A program made the translations under genes and the position numbers. Positions 26,219 through 37,371 of a stretch of DNA of 64,000 nt are shown here, piece after piece. The DNA is from Xanthomonas campestris pv. badrii (GTDB lineage: Bacteria; Pseudomonadota; Gammaproteobacteria; Xanthomonadales; Xanthomonadaceae): assembly GCF_012848175.1 (NCBI RefSeq), contig NZ_CP051651.1, positions 682,001-746,000 on the forward strand, given 5' to 3'. Below the pieces are notes generated by a model that worked only from the letters and a program-made list of their open reading frames with translations, searched no databases and was not told the origin of the DNA. The number at the start of each line of letters is the position of its first letter. Within the stretch, counting starts at the first letter, position 1.

Positions 26219-26239
26219 GAATCCCGAATCCCGAATCCC
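26219..26239. repeat. Heptanucleotide repeat GAATCCC x3
   Basis: Three perfect copies lie 4 nt beyond the rlmM stop codon. The same heptamer is repeated four times at the oxyR stop (40265-40292). Confidence 0.9.
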
Positions 26240-26243
26240 AGCC

Positions 26244-27287
26244 TCACTCCCGCATCGCCAGTACCGTGATCTCTTCCCGATCGTGATACAGCTGCTTGGC
26301 ACGCACGGTCAGCGATTTCTCCGCCTGCTGTTCGAACAGGTCCAGGCACAGACGCGTTTGGTCCCAGCGTTTTTTCATCGGCAGCTTGAGGTTGAAGATG
26401 GTGTGGCGGCACCAGCCTTCGCGCACCCAGGTGGCCATGCGCTCGGCCACGCGGCGCGGTTGCTCCACCATGTCGCAGACCATCCAGTCCAGCGGTTGCG
26501 CCGGCTTCCAGTGGAAGCCGTCCGCACGCAGGTGCTCGACCAGACCGCTGGCCAGCACATGCTCGCGCAACGGGCCGTTGTCCACGCTGGTGACGTGCAC
26601 ATGCTGGCGCGTCAGCACCCAGGTCCAGCCGCCGGGGGCGGCGCCCAGATCGGCGGCACGCATACCGGGTTTGACCAGGCGCTCGCGTTCTCCGGGTGTG
26701 AGCAGGGTCAGCAGGGCTTCGTCGAGCTTGAGCGCCGAACGCGACGGCGCTTCGGGCAGCAATTTCAGGCGGGGAATCCCCAGCGGCCAGGGGGCGCTGT
26801 CGTCGGCATCGGCCACGGCCAGCAGCGCGTGGTCGCCATCGAGAAAGCATACATGCAGCCGCGGCAGGCGCGCCTGTGCTTTGTCGGTCAACAGGCCGGC
26901 CTTGCGCAGTGCCGGACGCAGTGCGTTGCCGAAGCTGCGCGCCAGCCCCGCCAGCGGTTTGCCGGCGTCCGAATCCGGATGTTCCACCCACAGGTCGCCA
27001 AAGCGTGGCTGCCCGCCCAGGGCGGCCAGGATCGGTGTGATGCGGTCGGTGGGGTCGATGCCCTTGAGTTCGGCAAGCACGACCAGTTTTTGACGGGCAA
27101 AGATCAGCTCGCGCCACTGCAGCCTGGCGGCCAGCTGCGCGGCATCGTCGCAGACGAACAGCACATAGCCGTCGTTGCGTTGGGTGCGCGCATAGCCGGC
27201 AATGCCGGCAAATGCCGCGCGCGCGCTCAGTTCGGCCGCCAGCTCAGGCTCGAAGCCCTGGCGGCAATAGCACAACAGCCCGCTCAT
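26244..27287 (-). CDS. rlmM: 23S rRNA 2'-O-ribose methyltransferase RlmM
   Basis: A 347-residue enzyme that methylates the ribose of C2498 in 23S rRNA. An N-terminal THUMP-like region (GFEPELAAELSARAAFAGIAG) is followed by a Rossmann methyltransferase with SAM motif MRAADLGAAPGGWTWVL near residue 210 and the catalytic tetrad region with CDMVEQP and the lysine of NLKLPMKKRW. The length matches E. coli RlmM. It is separated from the next minus-strand gene upstream by only 21 nt. Confidence 0.94.
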   Translation of the reverse strand: MSGLLCYCRQGFEPELAAELSARAAFAGIAGYARTQRNDGYVLFVCDDAAQLAARLQWRELIFARQKLVVLAELKGIDPTDRITPILAALGGQPRFGDLWVEHPDSDAGKPLAGLARSFGNALRPALRKAGLLTDKAQARLPRLHVCFLDGDHALLAVADADDSAPWPLGIPRLKLLPEAPSRSALKLDEALLTLLTPGERERLVKPGMRAADLGAAPGGWTWVLTRQHVHVTSVDNGPLREHVLASGLVEHLRADGFHWKPAQPLDWMVCDMVEQPRRVAERMATWVREGWCRHTIFNLKLPMKKRWDQTRLCLDLFEQQAEKSLTVRAKQLYHDREEITVLAMRE

Positions 27288-27308
27288 CGCGGCGCTCGCA
27301 ATGAGCGG

Positions 27309-27869
27309 TCAATAATGATCACCGCCGCCCTCGCCGTAGCTGCGCAGCACCGCACAGGCCTGGTCGCGCTGCACATCGCGCACCACCTCGATGCCACGGC
27401 GGGTCAGTTCGCCCACCCAGTCGGTGGGCAGCGGGCCTTCGTCGAATTCGGTCAGCGCCATCACGTCCTCGGCGCGGGCGCCGATCAGCAGACGGTCGAT
27501 GCCGGCCCACACCGTGGCGCCATAGCACTGGCAGCACGGCTGCGCCGAGGTGGCCAGCGTGATCGGCGACAGCACCTCGTTCAGGCGCGGCGTCTGCAGG
27601 CGTTGCTGCGCAAGCATGTAGGCCATGTTCTCGGCATGCGCCAGCGAGGTGGTCTGCGGCACCACCCGGTTCACCGCCGCGGCGATGATGTGATGATCCG
27701 GCCCGAACACCACCGCGCCAAACGGGCCGCCACTGCGGGCTTCCACATTCATCCGCGACAGCGCGATGGCCAGCGCCACCTTGTCGTCGTCGCCGGGATA
27801 GGCGCGGCTGGCATCCACGAAGTCATGGATCCAGGCAGGCAGGGTGAGGTGGACTTGCGCGTAGAGCAT
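27309..27869 (-). CDS. Cytidine/deoxycytidylate deaminase-fold protein, guanine deaminase-like
   Basis: A 186-residue zinc deaminase: AHAEN (His and catalytic Glu) and QPCCQCYG (two cysteine ligands) form the metal site. The GGPFGAVVFGPDHHII start of the core and length resemble bacterial guanine deaminases and nucleoside deaminases more than tRNA adenosine deaminase. A GTG one codon upstream (27872) is an alternative start. Located 21 nt upstream of rlmM on the same strand. Substrate not certain. Confidence 0.82.
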   Translation of the reverse strand: MLYAQVHLTLPAWIHDFVDASRAYPGDDDKVALAIALSRMNVEARSGGPFGAVVFGPDHHIIAAAVNRVVPQTTSLAHAENMAYMLAQQRLQTPRLNEVLSPITLATSAQPCCQCYGATVWAGIDRLLIGARAEDVMALTEFDEGPLPTDWVGELTRRGIEVVRDVQRDQACAVLRSYGEGGGDHY

Positions 27870-28047
27870 CACTGGACGACCGGTAGCGGAGAAGAAGCCA
27901 AGCGGCGCAGTGTATCGGCCTGGACGCGGCGCGCAAAACGCCGCCGCGGGCGGATCTGGATGCCGCTGGCGCCGGCGGTCGTCCGGCGCGCTCAGGCAGC
28001 GTCGTGGCGGCGCGTAACGCGCACGCGCGCAGTCACCCGATGAAGAT

Positions 28048-28386
28048 CTACTTCGCAGCGCATTGGCCGGACACGCATTGGCAGGCGCTGATCTGGCGGA
28101 AACCGCAGACGCTCATCATGCCGCTGGATTGGCACTGCGCCATCACGCCTTTCGGATCGGTTGGGCTGTTGACGTTGACGCAGGCCGGATAGGCTCCGCA
28201 ACAGTTGCCGACGTTCTTCACCGCGCAATCGGCGTCGACCTTGCAGGTAGTGACCACAGTGATGGGCTTGGCGGCAGCCGGCGGCGGTGCGGCCGCGTCG
28301 GTTGGCGGTGCGGCCACGCAGCCGATCAGAAAGACCGACGCCATCAACAGCAGACTGCTCAGATACCAGGACAAGGCACGGGACAT
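28048..28386 (-). CDS. Cysteine-rich lipoprotein of unknown function
   Basis: A 112-residue predicted lipoprotein: signal peptide with lipobox LIGC (Cys23), then an Ala/Pro-rich linker and a compact cysteine-rich domain (CKVDADC, GNCCGAYPAC, VCGF, ACQCVSGQC). The cysteines suggest several disulfides in the periplasm, with spacing reminiscent of small protease-inhibitor-like domains. I do not recognise the family. It stands alone, downstream of the EamA transporter gene. Confidence 0.75.
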   Translation of the reverse strand: MSRALSWYLSSLLLMASVFLIGCVAAPPTDAAAPPPAAAKPITVVTTCKVDADCAVKNVGNCCGAYPACVNVNSPTDPKGVMAQCQSSGMMSVCGFRQISACQCVSGQCAAK

Positions 28387-28597
28387 GCGGTTGCTCCGAT
28401 CACGACAGGTGAGGGGCATGGTAAGCCCAGGATGCGCTGCATGTGGCAGCGCGGCGTGCAGGTGCGTCGCCCAATTCGATGCGGTCGGGCCAGGACGGCC
28501 GCGCAGCGCCAAGCTGCTGCATAGCGCGCGAACATGCTGTGGCAGGCGATACCGGTTGCTGGGCGGGCAAGGCATTGTCGGGCGCCAGCGGTCGGCG

Positions 28598-29527
28598 TCA
28601 CTTCGCTTCCGCATGCAGTGCCGCACACCACAACACGCCGATCAGCAGGCAGGCGATCGCCGCAAGTTCCAGTGGCGTGGGGAGCCGCATTTCCCAGGCG
28701 AATCCATAGATCAGTGCAAACACCGTCTCGAACACGATCATCTGCCCCACCAAGGTCAGTGGCAGCACGCGGCTCGCGCGGTTCCACAGCGCATTGCCGA
28801 TGACCGAGGCCAGGATGCCCAGCAACAGCGAAATCCCCCAGAAGCCGGCCCAGTCGATCGGTGCGTGGGAGGCGCTGCCGATCAGTGCTGCAGGCGCCAG
28901 CACTGCCGCCAGCGCACCGGTCACCACGCCGGTCAGCAGCGACCAGTCGCCACCGGACAGATCGGGGCGGCGCCGCAACCATCGCGCATTGGCGATCGAG
29001 TACGCCGACCACGAGACCAAGGCACCCACGGCGCACAGCAGCCCGGCAATGCGGGTCAGACGGTCGCCTGCCTGCTGCCCGGAGTCGTCGTGCACGGTGT
29101 CCAGCGCCACCAACACCACGCCGGTGATGCACAGCACGCACGGTGCGGCGAGCCGCCGCAGTTGCACTGCGCCCGCCGCGCGGGTGCCGATCACGGTCAC
29201 CACCACCGGCAACAGGCCGATGATCAGCGCAGTGGCGGCGCTGCCGGCCCACTGCACGGCGCTGCCCAGCAGCACGTAATAGATCAGATTGCCCATCAGG
29301 CTCAGGCGCACCAGCGCCCACCACTCGGCGCGGCCCAGGCGGGCGGCGGTGAGGCGCGCGCGCGGCGCCAGAACCACTGCGGCCACCACGCCATAGGACA
29401 GGTAGCGCGCCACCGTCAGCTGCATCGGCGTGAACGCGGACAACAGTTGCGGTGCCAGAAACACCAGCCCCCACAATGCGCCTGCGCCAATGCCGCAGGC
29501 GACGCCCATCGTCAAACGTTCACGCAT
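28598..29527 (-). CDS. EamA/DMT-family transporter
   Basis: A 309-residue inner-membrane protein with about ten hydrophobic segments in two EamA repeats (first starting GVACGIGAGALWGLVF, second GLLCAVGALVSWSAYSIANARW). Members of the drug/metabolite transporter superfamily export amino acids, metabolites or drugs; no substrate can be read from the sequence. The gene has no close partner. The 264 nt between it and glnS show no gene. Confidence 0.87.
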   Translation of the reverse strand: MRERLTMGVACGIGAGALWGLVFLAPQLLSAFTPMQLTVARYLSYGVVAAVVLAPRARLTAARLGRAEWWALVRLSLMGNLIYYVLLGSAVQWAGSAATALIIGLLPVVVTVIGTRAAGAVQLRRLAAPCVLCITGVVLVALDTVHDDSGQQAGDRLTRIAGLLCAVGALVSWSAYSIANARWLRRRPDLSGGDWSLLTGVVTGALAAVLAPAALIGSASHAPIDWAGFWGISLLLGILASVIGNALWNRASRVLPLTLVGQMIVFETVFALIYGFAWEMRLPTPLELAAIACLLIGVLWCAALHAEAK

Positions 29528-29791
29528 TGCGCGTCTCCTTGCCTGCCATGCCCGGCAGCGTGCAGTGCGGCAGCCGGATGAGCAAGGCTCGGCGTGTGGA
29601 CAGGCGGTGCCGAGGCTGCGGCGATGCAGGCGTCAGGACACTGGAGCGATCTGGCTGCGCAGGTGGGCTGGAACTGCAGCCGCCATCAACACGACTGCAC
29701 ACGCGGTTGGCACGCCATCCTGCGCAATCGAGCGTTGGCGCGCCGACCACGCCGCACCTGATGGTGGACGCGGCCGCCGCATCGGTGGGCG

Positions 29792-31531
<1,740 letters not shown>

Positions 31532-31802
31532 GCGGGGCATCGGCAATAGGTAAGCCGCAAGTTTAGGCGGTGGCACCGGTTAGGGGTAGGCGGCTGGCCC
31601 GGGTCGGGACGGCAGAAGCTGATCTGGCGAGCCGCCGGCATCTCCGGCGGGGCGGAGGTCCTGTCGTTGCAAGGATTCGCTTGCGCGCCGCCGCCGGCCT
31701 CGCCGCACGAGGGCGATAGGCGGGCGTGGCCGGTCTGACGGCGCTGGCGGCAACCGGCCGCCCCGCGTACGCTGCGCCGACCCCGTCAGGAGCACGCCCC
31801 GC

Positions 31803-32444
31803 ATGCCATTGCCCCGCCTGGTGATCGGCGACAAGACCCTGTCTTCCTGGTCGTTACGGCCGTGGTTGCTGTTGCGGCATTTCAGGATTCCATTCGAGGA
31901 AGTCTGCCTGCCGCTGGATACGCCCGACTTCCAGGCGCGTATCGTCGGTTACTCGCCCACCGGCAAGGTGCCGGTGTTGTGGGACGGCGCCCTGCACGTG
32001 TGGGACTCGCTGGCGATCTGCGAATACGCCAACGAGCGTTGGCTCGACGGGCGCGGCTGGCCGGCCGATCTGGCGGTACGCGCACAGGCGCGTGCGGCCG
32101 CAGCCGAAATGCATGCAGGCTTTGCCGCCTTGCGCAGCCAGTTGCCGATGAATCTCGCCCGCCCGCCAGGCCCGGCGCAATGGGATGCCGCGGCCGAGCG
32201 CGACATCACCCGCATCCAGACGCTGTGGGCCAGCCTGCGCGCCGAGCATGGTCATGCGGGAAGTTTCCTGTGCGGAGAATTCGGCATCGTCGATGCGATG
32301 TATGCGCCGGTGGCGCTGCGCTTTGCCAGCTATGGCGTGCCGCTGTTCGAAGCGGCCGGCGACTATCTGGCCGCGCTGGATGCGTTGCCGGCGCTGCGCG
32401 AGTGGCGCCATGGGGCAGAGCGCGAACGCGCGGGGCGCGGCTGA
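31803..32444 (+). CDS. Glutathione S-transferase family protein
   Basis: A 213-residue GST: thioredoxin-like N-terminal domain (VIGDKTLSSWSLRPWLLL, with the zeta/YfcF-like SSWS segment, then TGKVPVLWDG and WDSLAICEY) and an all-helical C-terminal domain with the conserved FGIVDAMYAP motif. It conjugates or isomerises with glutathione; substrate unknown. The stop is one base from the start of a small DUF2007 protein, indicating co-translation. Confidence 0.88.
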   Translation: MPLPRLVIGDKTLSSWSLRPWLLLRHFRIPFEEVCLPLDTPDFQARIVGYSPTGKVPVLWDGALHVWDSLAICEYANERWLDGRGWPADLAVRAQARAAAAEMHAGFAALRSQLPMNLARPPGPAQWDAAAERDITRIQTLWASLRAEHGHAGSFLCGEFGIVDAMYAPVALRFASYGVPLFEAAGDYLAALDALPALREWRHGAERERAGRG

Positions 32445-32445
32445 G

Positions 32446-32676
32446 ATGCAGATCGCCTATCGGGCCAACCACATCATCGATGCGCATCTGGCCAAGCACG
32501 CACTCGAAGATGCCGGCATCACCGCCTTCGTGTTCGGCGAATCGCTATTGGGCGGCGCCGGCGAATTGCCGGCCTTCGGCGTGCTGCAGGTGTGTGTGGC
32601 CGACGCGCATCTGGGTCAGGCGCAGGCGGTGCTGGCCCAGATCGGTCTGTGCGGGCAGGTCACCCGCGCGCTGTAG
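32446..32676 (+). CDS. DUF2007 (GlnB-like fold) small protein
   Basis: A 76-residue protein beginning MQIAYRANHIIDAHLAKHAL, with GITAFVFGESLLGGAGELPAFG and VCVADAHLGQAQAVLAQ, matching the DUF2007 'putative signal transducing protein' family with a GlnB-like fold. It begins one base after the GST stop. Function of the family is unknown. Confidence 0.85.
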   Translation: MQIAYRANHIIDAHLAKHALEDAGITAFVFGESLLGGAGELPAFGVLQVCVADAHLGQAQAVLAQIGLCGQVTRAL

Positions 32677-32697
32677 CGTTAGAGCAGCCCAGCGCCA

Positions 32698-32772
32698 GTC
32701 GCAGGAGCGCACCCGGGCGCGATGACGCCTTGCCGATCAACGCCACGTCGCGCCCAGGCGCGCTTCTGCGAT
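32698..32772. repeat. REP-like palindromic intergenic repeat
   Basis: Two imperfect inverted arms, GTCGCAGGAGCGCACCCGGG and the complement of GGCGCGCTTCTGCGAT, face each other between the convergent DUF2007 and response-regulator genes. It resembles the element at 45846-45904 and could end both transcripts. Confidence 0.7.
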
Positions 32773-32781
32773 GCCCAGGCA

Positions 32782-33246
32782 TCATTCCGGTTGACGCCAT
32801 CCAGGTAGCGCGGCCTCCGGCGCGGCCAGTGCGCGCAGGCGCTTGAACAGCACCGTGGTTTCGGCCACGTTCCACACCCGCAGCGCCACCTCGAAGGTAT
32901 CCAACGGCTTGGTCAAGAAGTCCTTGGCGCCCAGGCCCAGGGCGCGATGCCGTGCGCTGCGGCTGGGGTCGGCGGTGAGCACGATCACCGGCAAGAAATG
33001 CTCCGGATCGGACAGCCGCGCCAGTTGTTCCAGCAGCGCATAGCCGTCCAGCTCCGGCATCTTCAGGTCCAGCAGGATCAGATCCGGCGCGAACGCCGAC
33101 ACCAGCCCCATCACCCGCTGCGGGTCGGTGGTGGCGATGACCTGCTGGAAGCCTTCGCGCTGCAGCAGGTCCTCCAGCAGCCGCACATTGGCCGGTTCGT
33201 CATCGACGATGAGGATGCGGGAGCCGAGGATATCGTCGCGTGTCAT
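32782..33246 (-). CDS. Single-domain response regulator
   Basis: A 154-residue receiver domain with a short C-terminal tail and no output domain. The acidic pocket is Asp15-Asp16, the phospho-acceptor Asp60 (LILLDLKMPELDG), and the conserved lysine is in DFLTKPLD. Its ATG overlaps the stop of the hybrid kinase gene by four bases. Being the third gene of a LuxR-kinase-receiver operon, it probably accepts phosphate from that kinase and signals by protein contact. Confidence 0.9.
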   Translation of the reverse strand: MTRDDILGSRILIVDDEPANVRLLEDLLQREGFQQVIATTDPQRVMGLVSAFAPDLILLDLKMPELDGYALLEQLARLSDPEHFLPVIVLTADPSRSARHRALGLGAKDFLTKPLDTFEVALRVWNVAETTVLFKRLRALAAPEAALPGWRQPE

Positions 33247-35153
33247 GCCAGCAACCTGTCGAGTACGGTGAAGAATTCCGCCACGTCTAGCGGTTTGGTC
33301 AGGTAGGCGCGCACACCCTGGTTGCCCACGCGCGCCAGCGTGGCGCTGGTGGCATCGGCGCTGATCACCACCACCGGCAGCTGCGCCGTGGCCGGTTGCG
33401 CCTGCAATTCGCGCAACAGCTCCTCGCCGTTGCCGTCGCTCAGGTGCAGGTCCAGCAGGATCAGGTCCGGCAGGCCGTGCTGCAGCAGCTCGCGCGCCTG
33501 CGCCAGGCTGGCCGCCTCCAGCAGTTGCCATTGCGGGCGGCGCTCGGTGAGCGTGCGGATCAGCGCCTGGTTGGACGGGTTGTCTTCGATGCTCAGCAAG
33601 CGGCACACGCCGCTGCCGCTGGTACCGGGCGGCAACAGCGTGCGCGCCGGTTCGCTGCGCTGCGGTTCGCCCTGCGGCAGCGCGATCCAGAAGCGCGCAC
33701 CATCGCGGCTGCTGTCCACGCCGATCTGCCCGCCCATCGCCTCGATCAGCTTCTTGCTCAGCGCCAGCCCCAGGCCGGTGCCTTCCACCGCCGAGCGTTC
33801 GGCGCCCAGCCGCTCGAACGGGGTGAACAGGCGCTGGATCTGCGGCGGCGTCAGCCCCTGGCCCTGATCGGCCACGGTGATGCGCACCTGCTCGCCGTCG
33901 GCCTGCGCGCTCACCTGCACGTGGCCGCCGGGACGATTGAACTTGACGGCATTGGACAACAGGTTGAGCAATACCTGACGCAGCCGCTGAGCGTCGGCGC
34001 GGACCGTCCACGCGCCTTCGACGGCGGGCGGCCGCAGGCGGATGCCATGCTTTTCGGCATCCGGTGCGATCAGGGCCAGCGCTTCGTGCACCGCCGCGTC
34101 CACCGCAACCGGCTCCGGGCTCAGGTCCAGCTGGTCGGCCTCGATACGTGCGATGTCCAGCAGCTCGGTGATCAATCCGAGCAGATGCCGGCCGGCGCCG
34201 AGAATGTGCTGCAGATGACGGCGATGCCCGGGGTCGGGCAGATCCATGTCCAGCACCTGCGCATAGCCCAGGATCGCATTGAGCGGGGTGCGTAGTTCGT
34301 GGCTGCTGCGCGAGAGGAATTCGGTCTTGGCGCGGTTGGCGGTTTCCGCTTCGCGCCGCGCCAGCTGCGCTTCGGCTGCGCGGGCGGCCAGCAGTTCGCT
34401 GGCCTGCGCCAGGCGCTGCCCGACCTGGCCCAGTTCATCGCCCGCACGGGGCTGCGGGTCCAGTGGCAGGCCTTCGCCCAGCCGGTCGGCATTGGCGGCC
34501 AGCGTGCGCAGGCGCCCGGACAGCGCCGAGGCGAACCAGGCCACCGCAAAGACCGCGCCCAGGCCACCGAGCATGGCCGCGCTCAACGTGATGATCAGAT
34601 TGCGCTGCCGCAAGCCCTGCGCCTTGGCGGTGCGTACCTGCAACTGCGCCGTCTCGTAATCGCGTAGTTCGCGCAGTTCCGCGCGCAGGATGTCGAGCTT
34701 GTACTTGCCGTCCCACAGCTGGCGGATCTCCTCTTCGCGGCTGAGGTCCGGCGCCAGCAGGCGACGCCAGCCCTGCATCTTCTCGGCGAACAACGGTTTG
34801 ATGCGCGCAAAGCGCTGGGCCTGCACCGGGTCGGTGATGCGCTTGGAAAGCCGGTCGGCCACCGGTTGCAGACGCGGCTCTGCATAGCGGTACGGTGCGA
34901 GGAATTCGTCGCGGCGCACCAGCCGGTAACCGCGCACGCCGGCGGCGGTTTCGGCCAGCAGCGCATGGGCCTCGTACAGGTCGCTCAGCACTTCCAGCGT
35001 GCGGCGCACATCGTTTTCGGCGGCGATGTTCTGCCGCTCCACGCTGTAGATCGCCATCAGCGCCACAGCCAGCAACAGCAGCGGCAGGGTGACCACCGCC
35101 AGGCTCTTGCGGGTGATCGGCCAATCGTTCCAACGCACCGCCAATGCATTCAT
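33243..35153 (-). CDS. Hybrid sensor histidine kinase (CHASE3-HAMP-HisKA-HATPase-REC)
   Basis: A 636-residue inner-membrane kinase. TM1 lies at about residues 18-38, a helical periplasmic CHASE3-like sensor follows (YEAHALLAETAAGVRGYRLV is typical), then TM2 (about 188-210), HAMP, HisKA with SSHELRTPLNAILG, HATPase with NLLSNAVKF, DQGQGL and GTGLGLAL, and a C-terminal receiver with LILLDLHLSDGNG and YLTKPLD. It overlaps genes on both sides by four bases, so all three are made together. The stimulus is unknown. Confidence 0.92.
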   Translation of the reverse strand: MNALAVRWNDWPITRKSLAVVTLPLLLLAVALMAIYSVERQNIAAENDVRRTLEVLSDLYEAHALLAETAAGVRGYRLVRRDEFLAPYRYAEPRLQPVADRLSKRITDPVQAQRFARIKPLFAEKMQGWRRLLAPDLSREEEIRQLWDGKYKLDILRAELRELRDYETAQLQVRTAKAQGLRQRNLIITLSAAMLGGLGAVFAVAWFASALSGRLRTLAANADRLGEGLPLDPQPRAGDELGQVGQRLAQASELLAARAAEAQLARREAETANRAKTEFLSRSSHELRTPLNAILGYAQVLDMDLPDPGHRRHLQHILGAGRHLLGLITELLDIARIEADQLDLSPEPVAVDAAVHEALALIAPDAEKHGIRLRPPAVEGAWTVRADAQRLRQVLLNLLSNAVKFNRPGGHVQVSAQADGEQVRITVADQGQGLTPPQIQRLFTPFERLGAERSAVEGTGLGLALSKKLIEAMGGQIGVDSSRDGARFWIALPQGEPQRSEPARTLLPPGTSGSGVCRLLSIEDNPSNQALIRTLTERRPQWQLLEAASLAQARELLQHGLPDLILLDLHLSDGNGEELLRELQAQPATAQLPVVVISADATSATLARVGNQGVRAYLTKPLDVAEFFTVLDRLLA

Positions 35154-35857
35154 AGCGCGAGTCCGGCTTGCACCGCGTACACCGCGGCCTGGGTGCGATC
35201 TTTTACCTCAAGTTTCTGCAGGATGCGCTCCACGTGCACTTTCACCGTACCCGGAGCAATCCCCAGTTCAGCCGCGAGGCCGGCATTGGTGAGCCCGCGT
35301 GGAAGCAGCGACAGCACCTGTTTTTCGCGCTTGCTCAGCGCAGTGAGGCGGTCGTCCTGCAGCACTTTGCGTCGGCGCGTGGCGACCGGCCTGGCCGGCT
35401 CGGCCACCATTGCCGGCAGCAGCAACGCGAAGGTCTGCAGCGCCTGCACATCGTCATTGCCAGGGGCGGGGCGGCCATCGTTCCAGGCCACGCAGACCAT
35501 GCCCAGGGTGCTGCCGAGCGCGTGGATCGGCACCTTGGCTTCGCGGATGTCGGCCGGGCGCGGAGGCATCAGCCAGCTGGCGTCGTGACTGTCGCCGGCG
35601 GCGCTGGCGCCCGGCGGCAGGGCAAGCCCGCGGCTGGCGATCACCTGCGTGCGCGGCCCGCGTTGCGCCAGTACCGCGCCGTGCTCCAGGGCCAGCAACA
35701 GCAGCACGCGACCGAGCACCGCATCGCAGGCCTGTTCGGGTGTGTGCGCTTGGCGCAGCGCCACCGCAGCCTCCCAGAGCGCCTGCCAACGGGCGCTATC
35801 GGAGGCGTCGCGTCGCAGGGCCTGGCGCCAATCGCCAGCATTGATGGGGTTTTCCAT
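35150..35857 (-). CDS. LuxR-type regulator with GAF-like N-terminus
   Basis: A 235-residue regulator: an N-terminal GAF-like region (about residues 20-150, including ALEHGAVLAQRG and STLGMVCVAWNDGR) and a C-terminal LuxR HTH (LTALSKREKQVLSLLPRGLTN then GTVKVHVERILQKLEVKDR). It has no receiver domain, so it is not a classical response regulator. First gene of the three-gene signalling operon, with a four-base overlap with the hybrid kinase gene. How the kinase and this protein communicate is not evident. Confidence 0.88.
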   Translation of the reverse strand: MENPINAGDWRQALRRDASDSARWQALWEAAVALRQAHTPEQACDAVLGRVLLLLALEHGAVLAQRGPRTQVIASRGLALPPGASAAGDSHDASWLMPPRPADIREAKVPIHALGSTLGMVCVAWNDGRPAPGNDDVQALQTFALLLPAMVAEPARPVATRRRKVLQDDRLTALSKREKQVLSLLPRGLTNAGLAAELGIAPGTVKVHVERILQKLEVKDRTQAAVYAVQAGLAL

Positions 35858-35981
35858 AGGGTCACTCTAGGCCGATCAGCATATTTGAGTATATGCCACA
35901 CGGCAGAATTGTTGGGGCCGCTTGATTTCGATACTGGGCTCGCCCTCAGAGGCACCCCACAACAACCACACGGAGAATCCC

Positions 35982-36497
35982 ATGCGTCGCACTCTGTCTT
36001 CCTTGGTTCTGGCCCTGGCTGCCACCCCGGCGCTGGCTGGCGGCGTGATGCACTACACCGACAAGGCCAAGTTGCCGGCCAGCGGCGAAGAACGCGAAGT
36101 CGCCGCGCTGTTCGATACCTGGAATGCCGCACTGGCGACGGGTAACCCGGACAAGGTGGCCGACCTGTACGCGCCCGATGGCGTGCTGCTGCCGACAGTC
36201 TCCAACGAGGTGCGCGCCTCGCGCGAGCAGATCGAAAAGTATTTCGAGATGTTCCTGACCAAGAAGCCCCAGGGCGTGGTCAATTACCGCACCGTGCGCG
36301 TGCTCGATGACGACAGCGCGGTGGATGCCGGTGTGTACACCTTCACCCTCACCGACAAGGACGGCAAGAAGAGCAACGTGCAGGCGCGCTACACCTTCGT
36401 GTACGAAAAGCGCGACGGCAAGTGGCTGATCATCAACCACCACAGCTCGGCGATGCCGGAAGTGGATACGCGCACGGCGGTCGCCAAGACCAAGTAA
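35982..36497 (+). CDS. Exported SgcJ/EcaC-type NTF2-like protein
   Basis: A 171-residue protein with a signal peptide (LSSLVLALAATPALAGG) and an NTF2-like domain of the SgcJ/EcaC and CaMKII-association type: EVAALFDTWNAALATGNPDKVADLY, DGVLLPTVSNEVRASR and FVYEKRDGKWLIINHHSS. These are thought to be ligand-binding or small-enzyme domains, here in the periplasm. GGAG lies 7 nt before the ATG. It is 96 nt upstream of msrA and may share its transcript. Confidence 0.82.
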   Translation: MRRTLSSLVLALAATPALAGGVMHYTDKAKLPASGEEREVAALFDTWNAALATGNPDKVADLYAPDGVLLPTVSNEVRASREQIEKYFEMFLTKKPQGVVNYRTVRVLDDDSAVDAGVYTFTLTDKDGKKSNVQARYTFVYEKRDGKWLIINHHSSAMPEVDTRTAVAKTK

Positions 36498-36593
36498 GGA
36501 CCGTGCCGGTACCACGCGCCGGCCGGACAGGCTTGAAAGCCGCTCCGGCCGGCGCCATCCAGCAGGCAATCCTCACGATTGCGGAGTTGCACC

Positions 36594-37244
36594 ATGCTGG
36601 GAATCGGCGCCTTCAAACAACGCATGCCACGTCCGGGTGAAGCACTGCCTGGACGCGAGCAAGCGCTACCGCTGCACAACACGCACCTGATCCATGGGCA
36701 TCCGTTGCGCGGTGACTTCACTGGCCTGGCCCAGGTGCAGTTCGGGCTGGGATGCTTCTGGGGCGCAGAACGCAAGTTCTGGAGCGTGCCAGGGGTGTAC
36801 ACCACGGCAGTGGGGTATGCCGGGGGCCAGACGCCCAACGCCACTTATGGCGAAGTGTGTTCCGGGCAGACCGGACACACCGAAGCGGTGCTGGTGGTGT
36901 ACGACGAAGCGTCGGTGCCGTTCGCGCAGTTGCTGCGTACGTTCTGGGAAAGCCACGACCCCACCCAGGGCATGCAGCAGGGTAACGACGTCGGCACGCA
37001 ATACCGCTCGGCCATCTATTGCACCACGCAGGAGCAGTACGACGCGGCACTTGCCAGCCGCGACGCCTACCAGCAGCAGCTGACTGCGGCGGGGTATGGC
37101 GCCATCACCACGGAGATCCGTTTCCCGGCACCGACGTTCTACTACGCCGAAGACGATCACCAGCAATACCTCGCCAAGCATCCCAATGGGTATTGCGGGC
37201 TTGGCGGAACGGGAGTGAGCTGCCCGATCGGGCTGGATGCCTGA
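36594..37244 (+). CDS. msrA: Peptide methionine sulfoxide reductase MsrA
   Basis: A 216-residue enzyme that reduces methionine-S-sulfoxide in proteins. The catalytic Cys54 is in [13 protein letters not shown], followed by [19 protein letters not shown] and the recycling cysteines in the C-terminal [16 protein letters not shown] segment. The long N-terminal extension before the catalytic motif matches E. coli MsrA. A U-rich terminator follows at 37372-37405. The oxidative-stress genes tal, oxyR and ahp lie downstream. Confidence 0.95.
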   Translation: MLGIGAFKQRMPRPGEALPGREQALPLHNTHLIHGHPLRGDFTGLAQVQFGLGCFWGAERKFWSVPGVYTTAVGYAGGQTPNATYGEVCSGQTGHTEAVLVVYDEASVPFAQLLRTFWESHDPTQGMQQGNDVGTQYRSAIYCTTQEQYDAALASRDAYQQQLTAAGYGAITTEIRFPAPTFYYAEDDHQQYLAKHPNGYCGLGGTGVSCPIGLDA

Positions 37245-37371
37245 CGGAAAGGCGGGCCGGATTGAAACGCTGCCAACCACGTGATCGTGGCAGCGCGCCG
37301 ATGGCCAATAGTGACCGGCAGCGTTATCACGATCAGGCAGCGCATGGGAGTGCATGCCAGGCAACTTGAAT

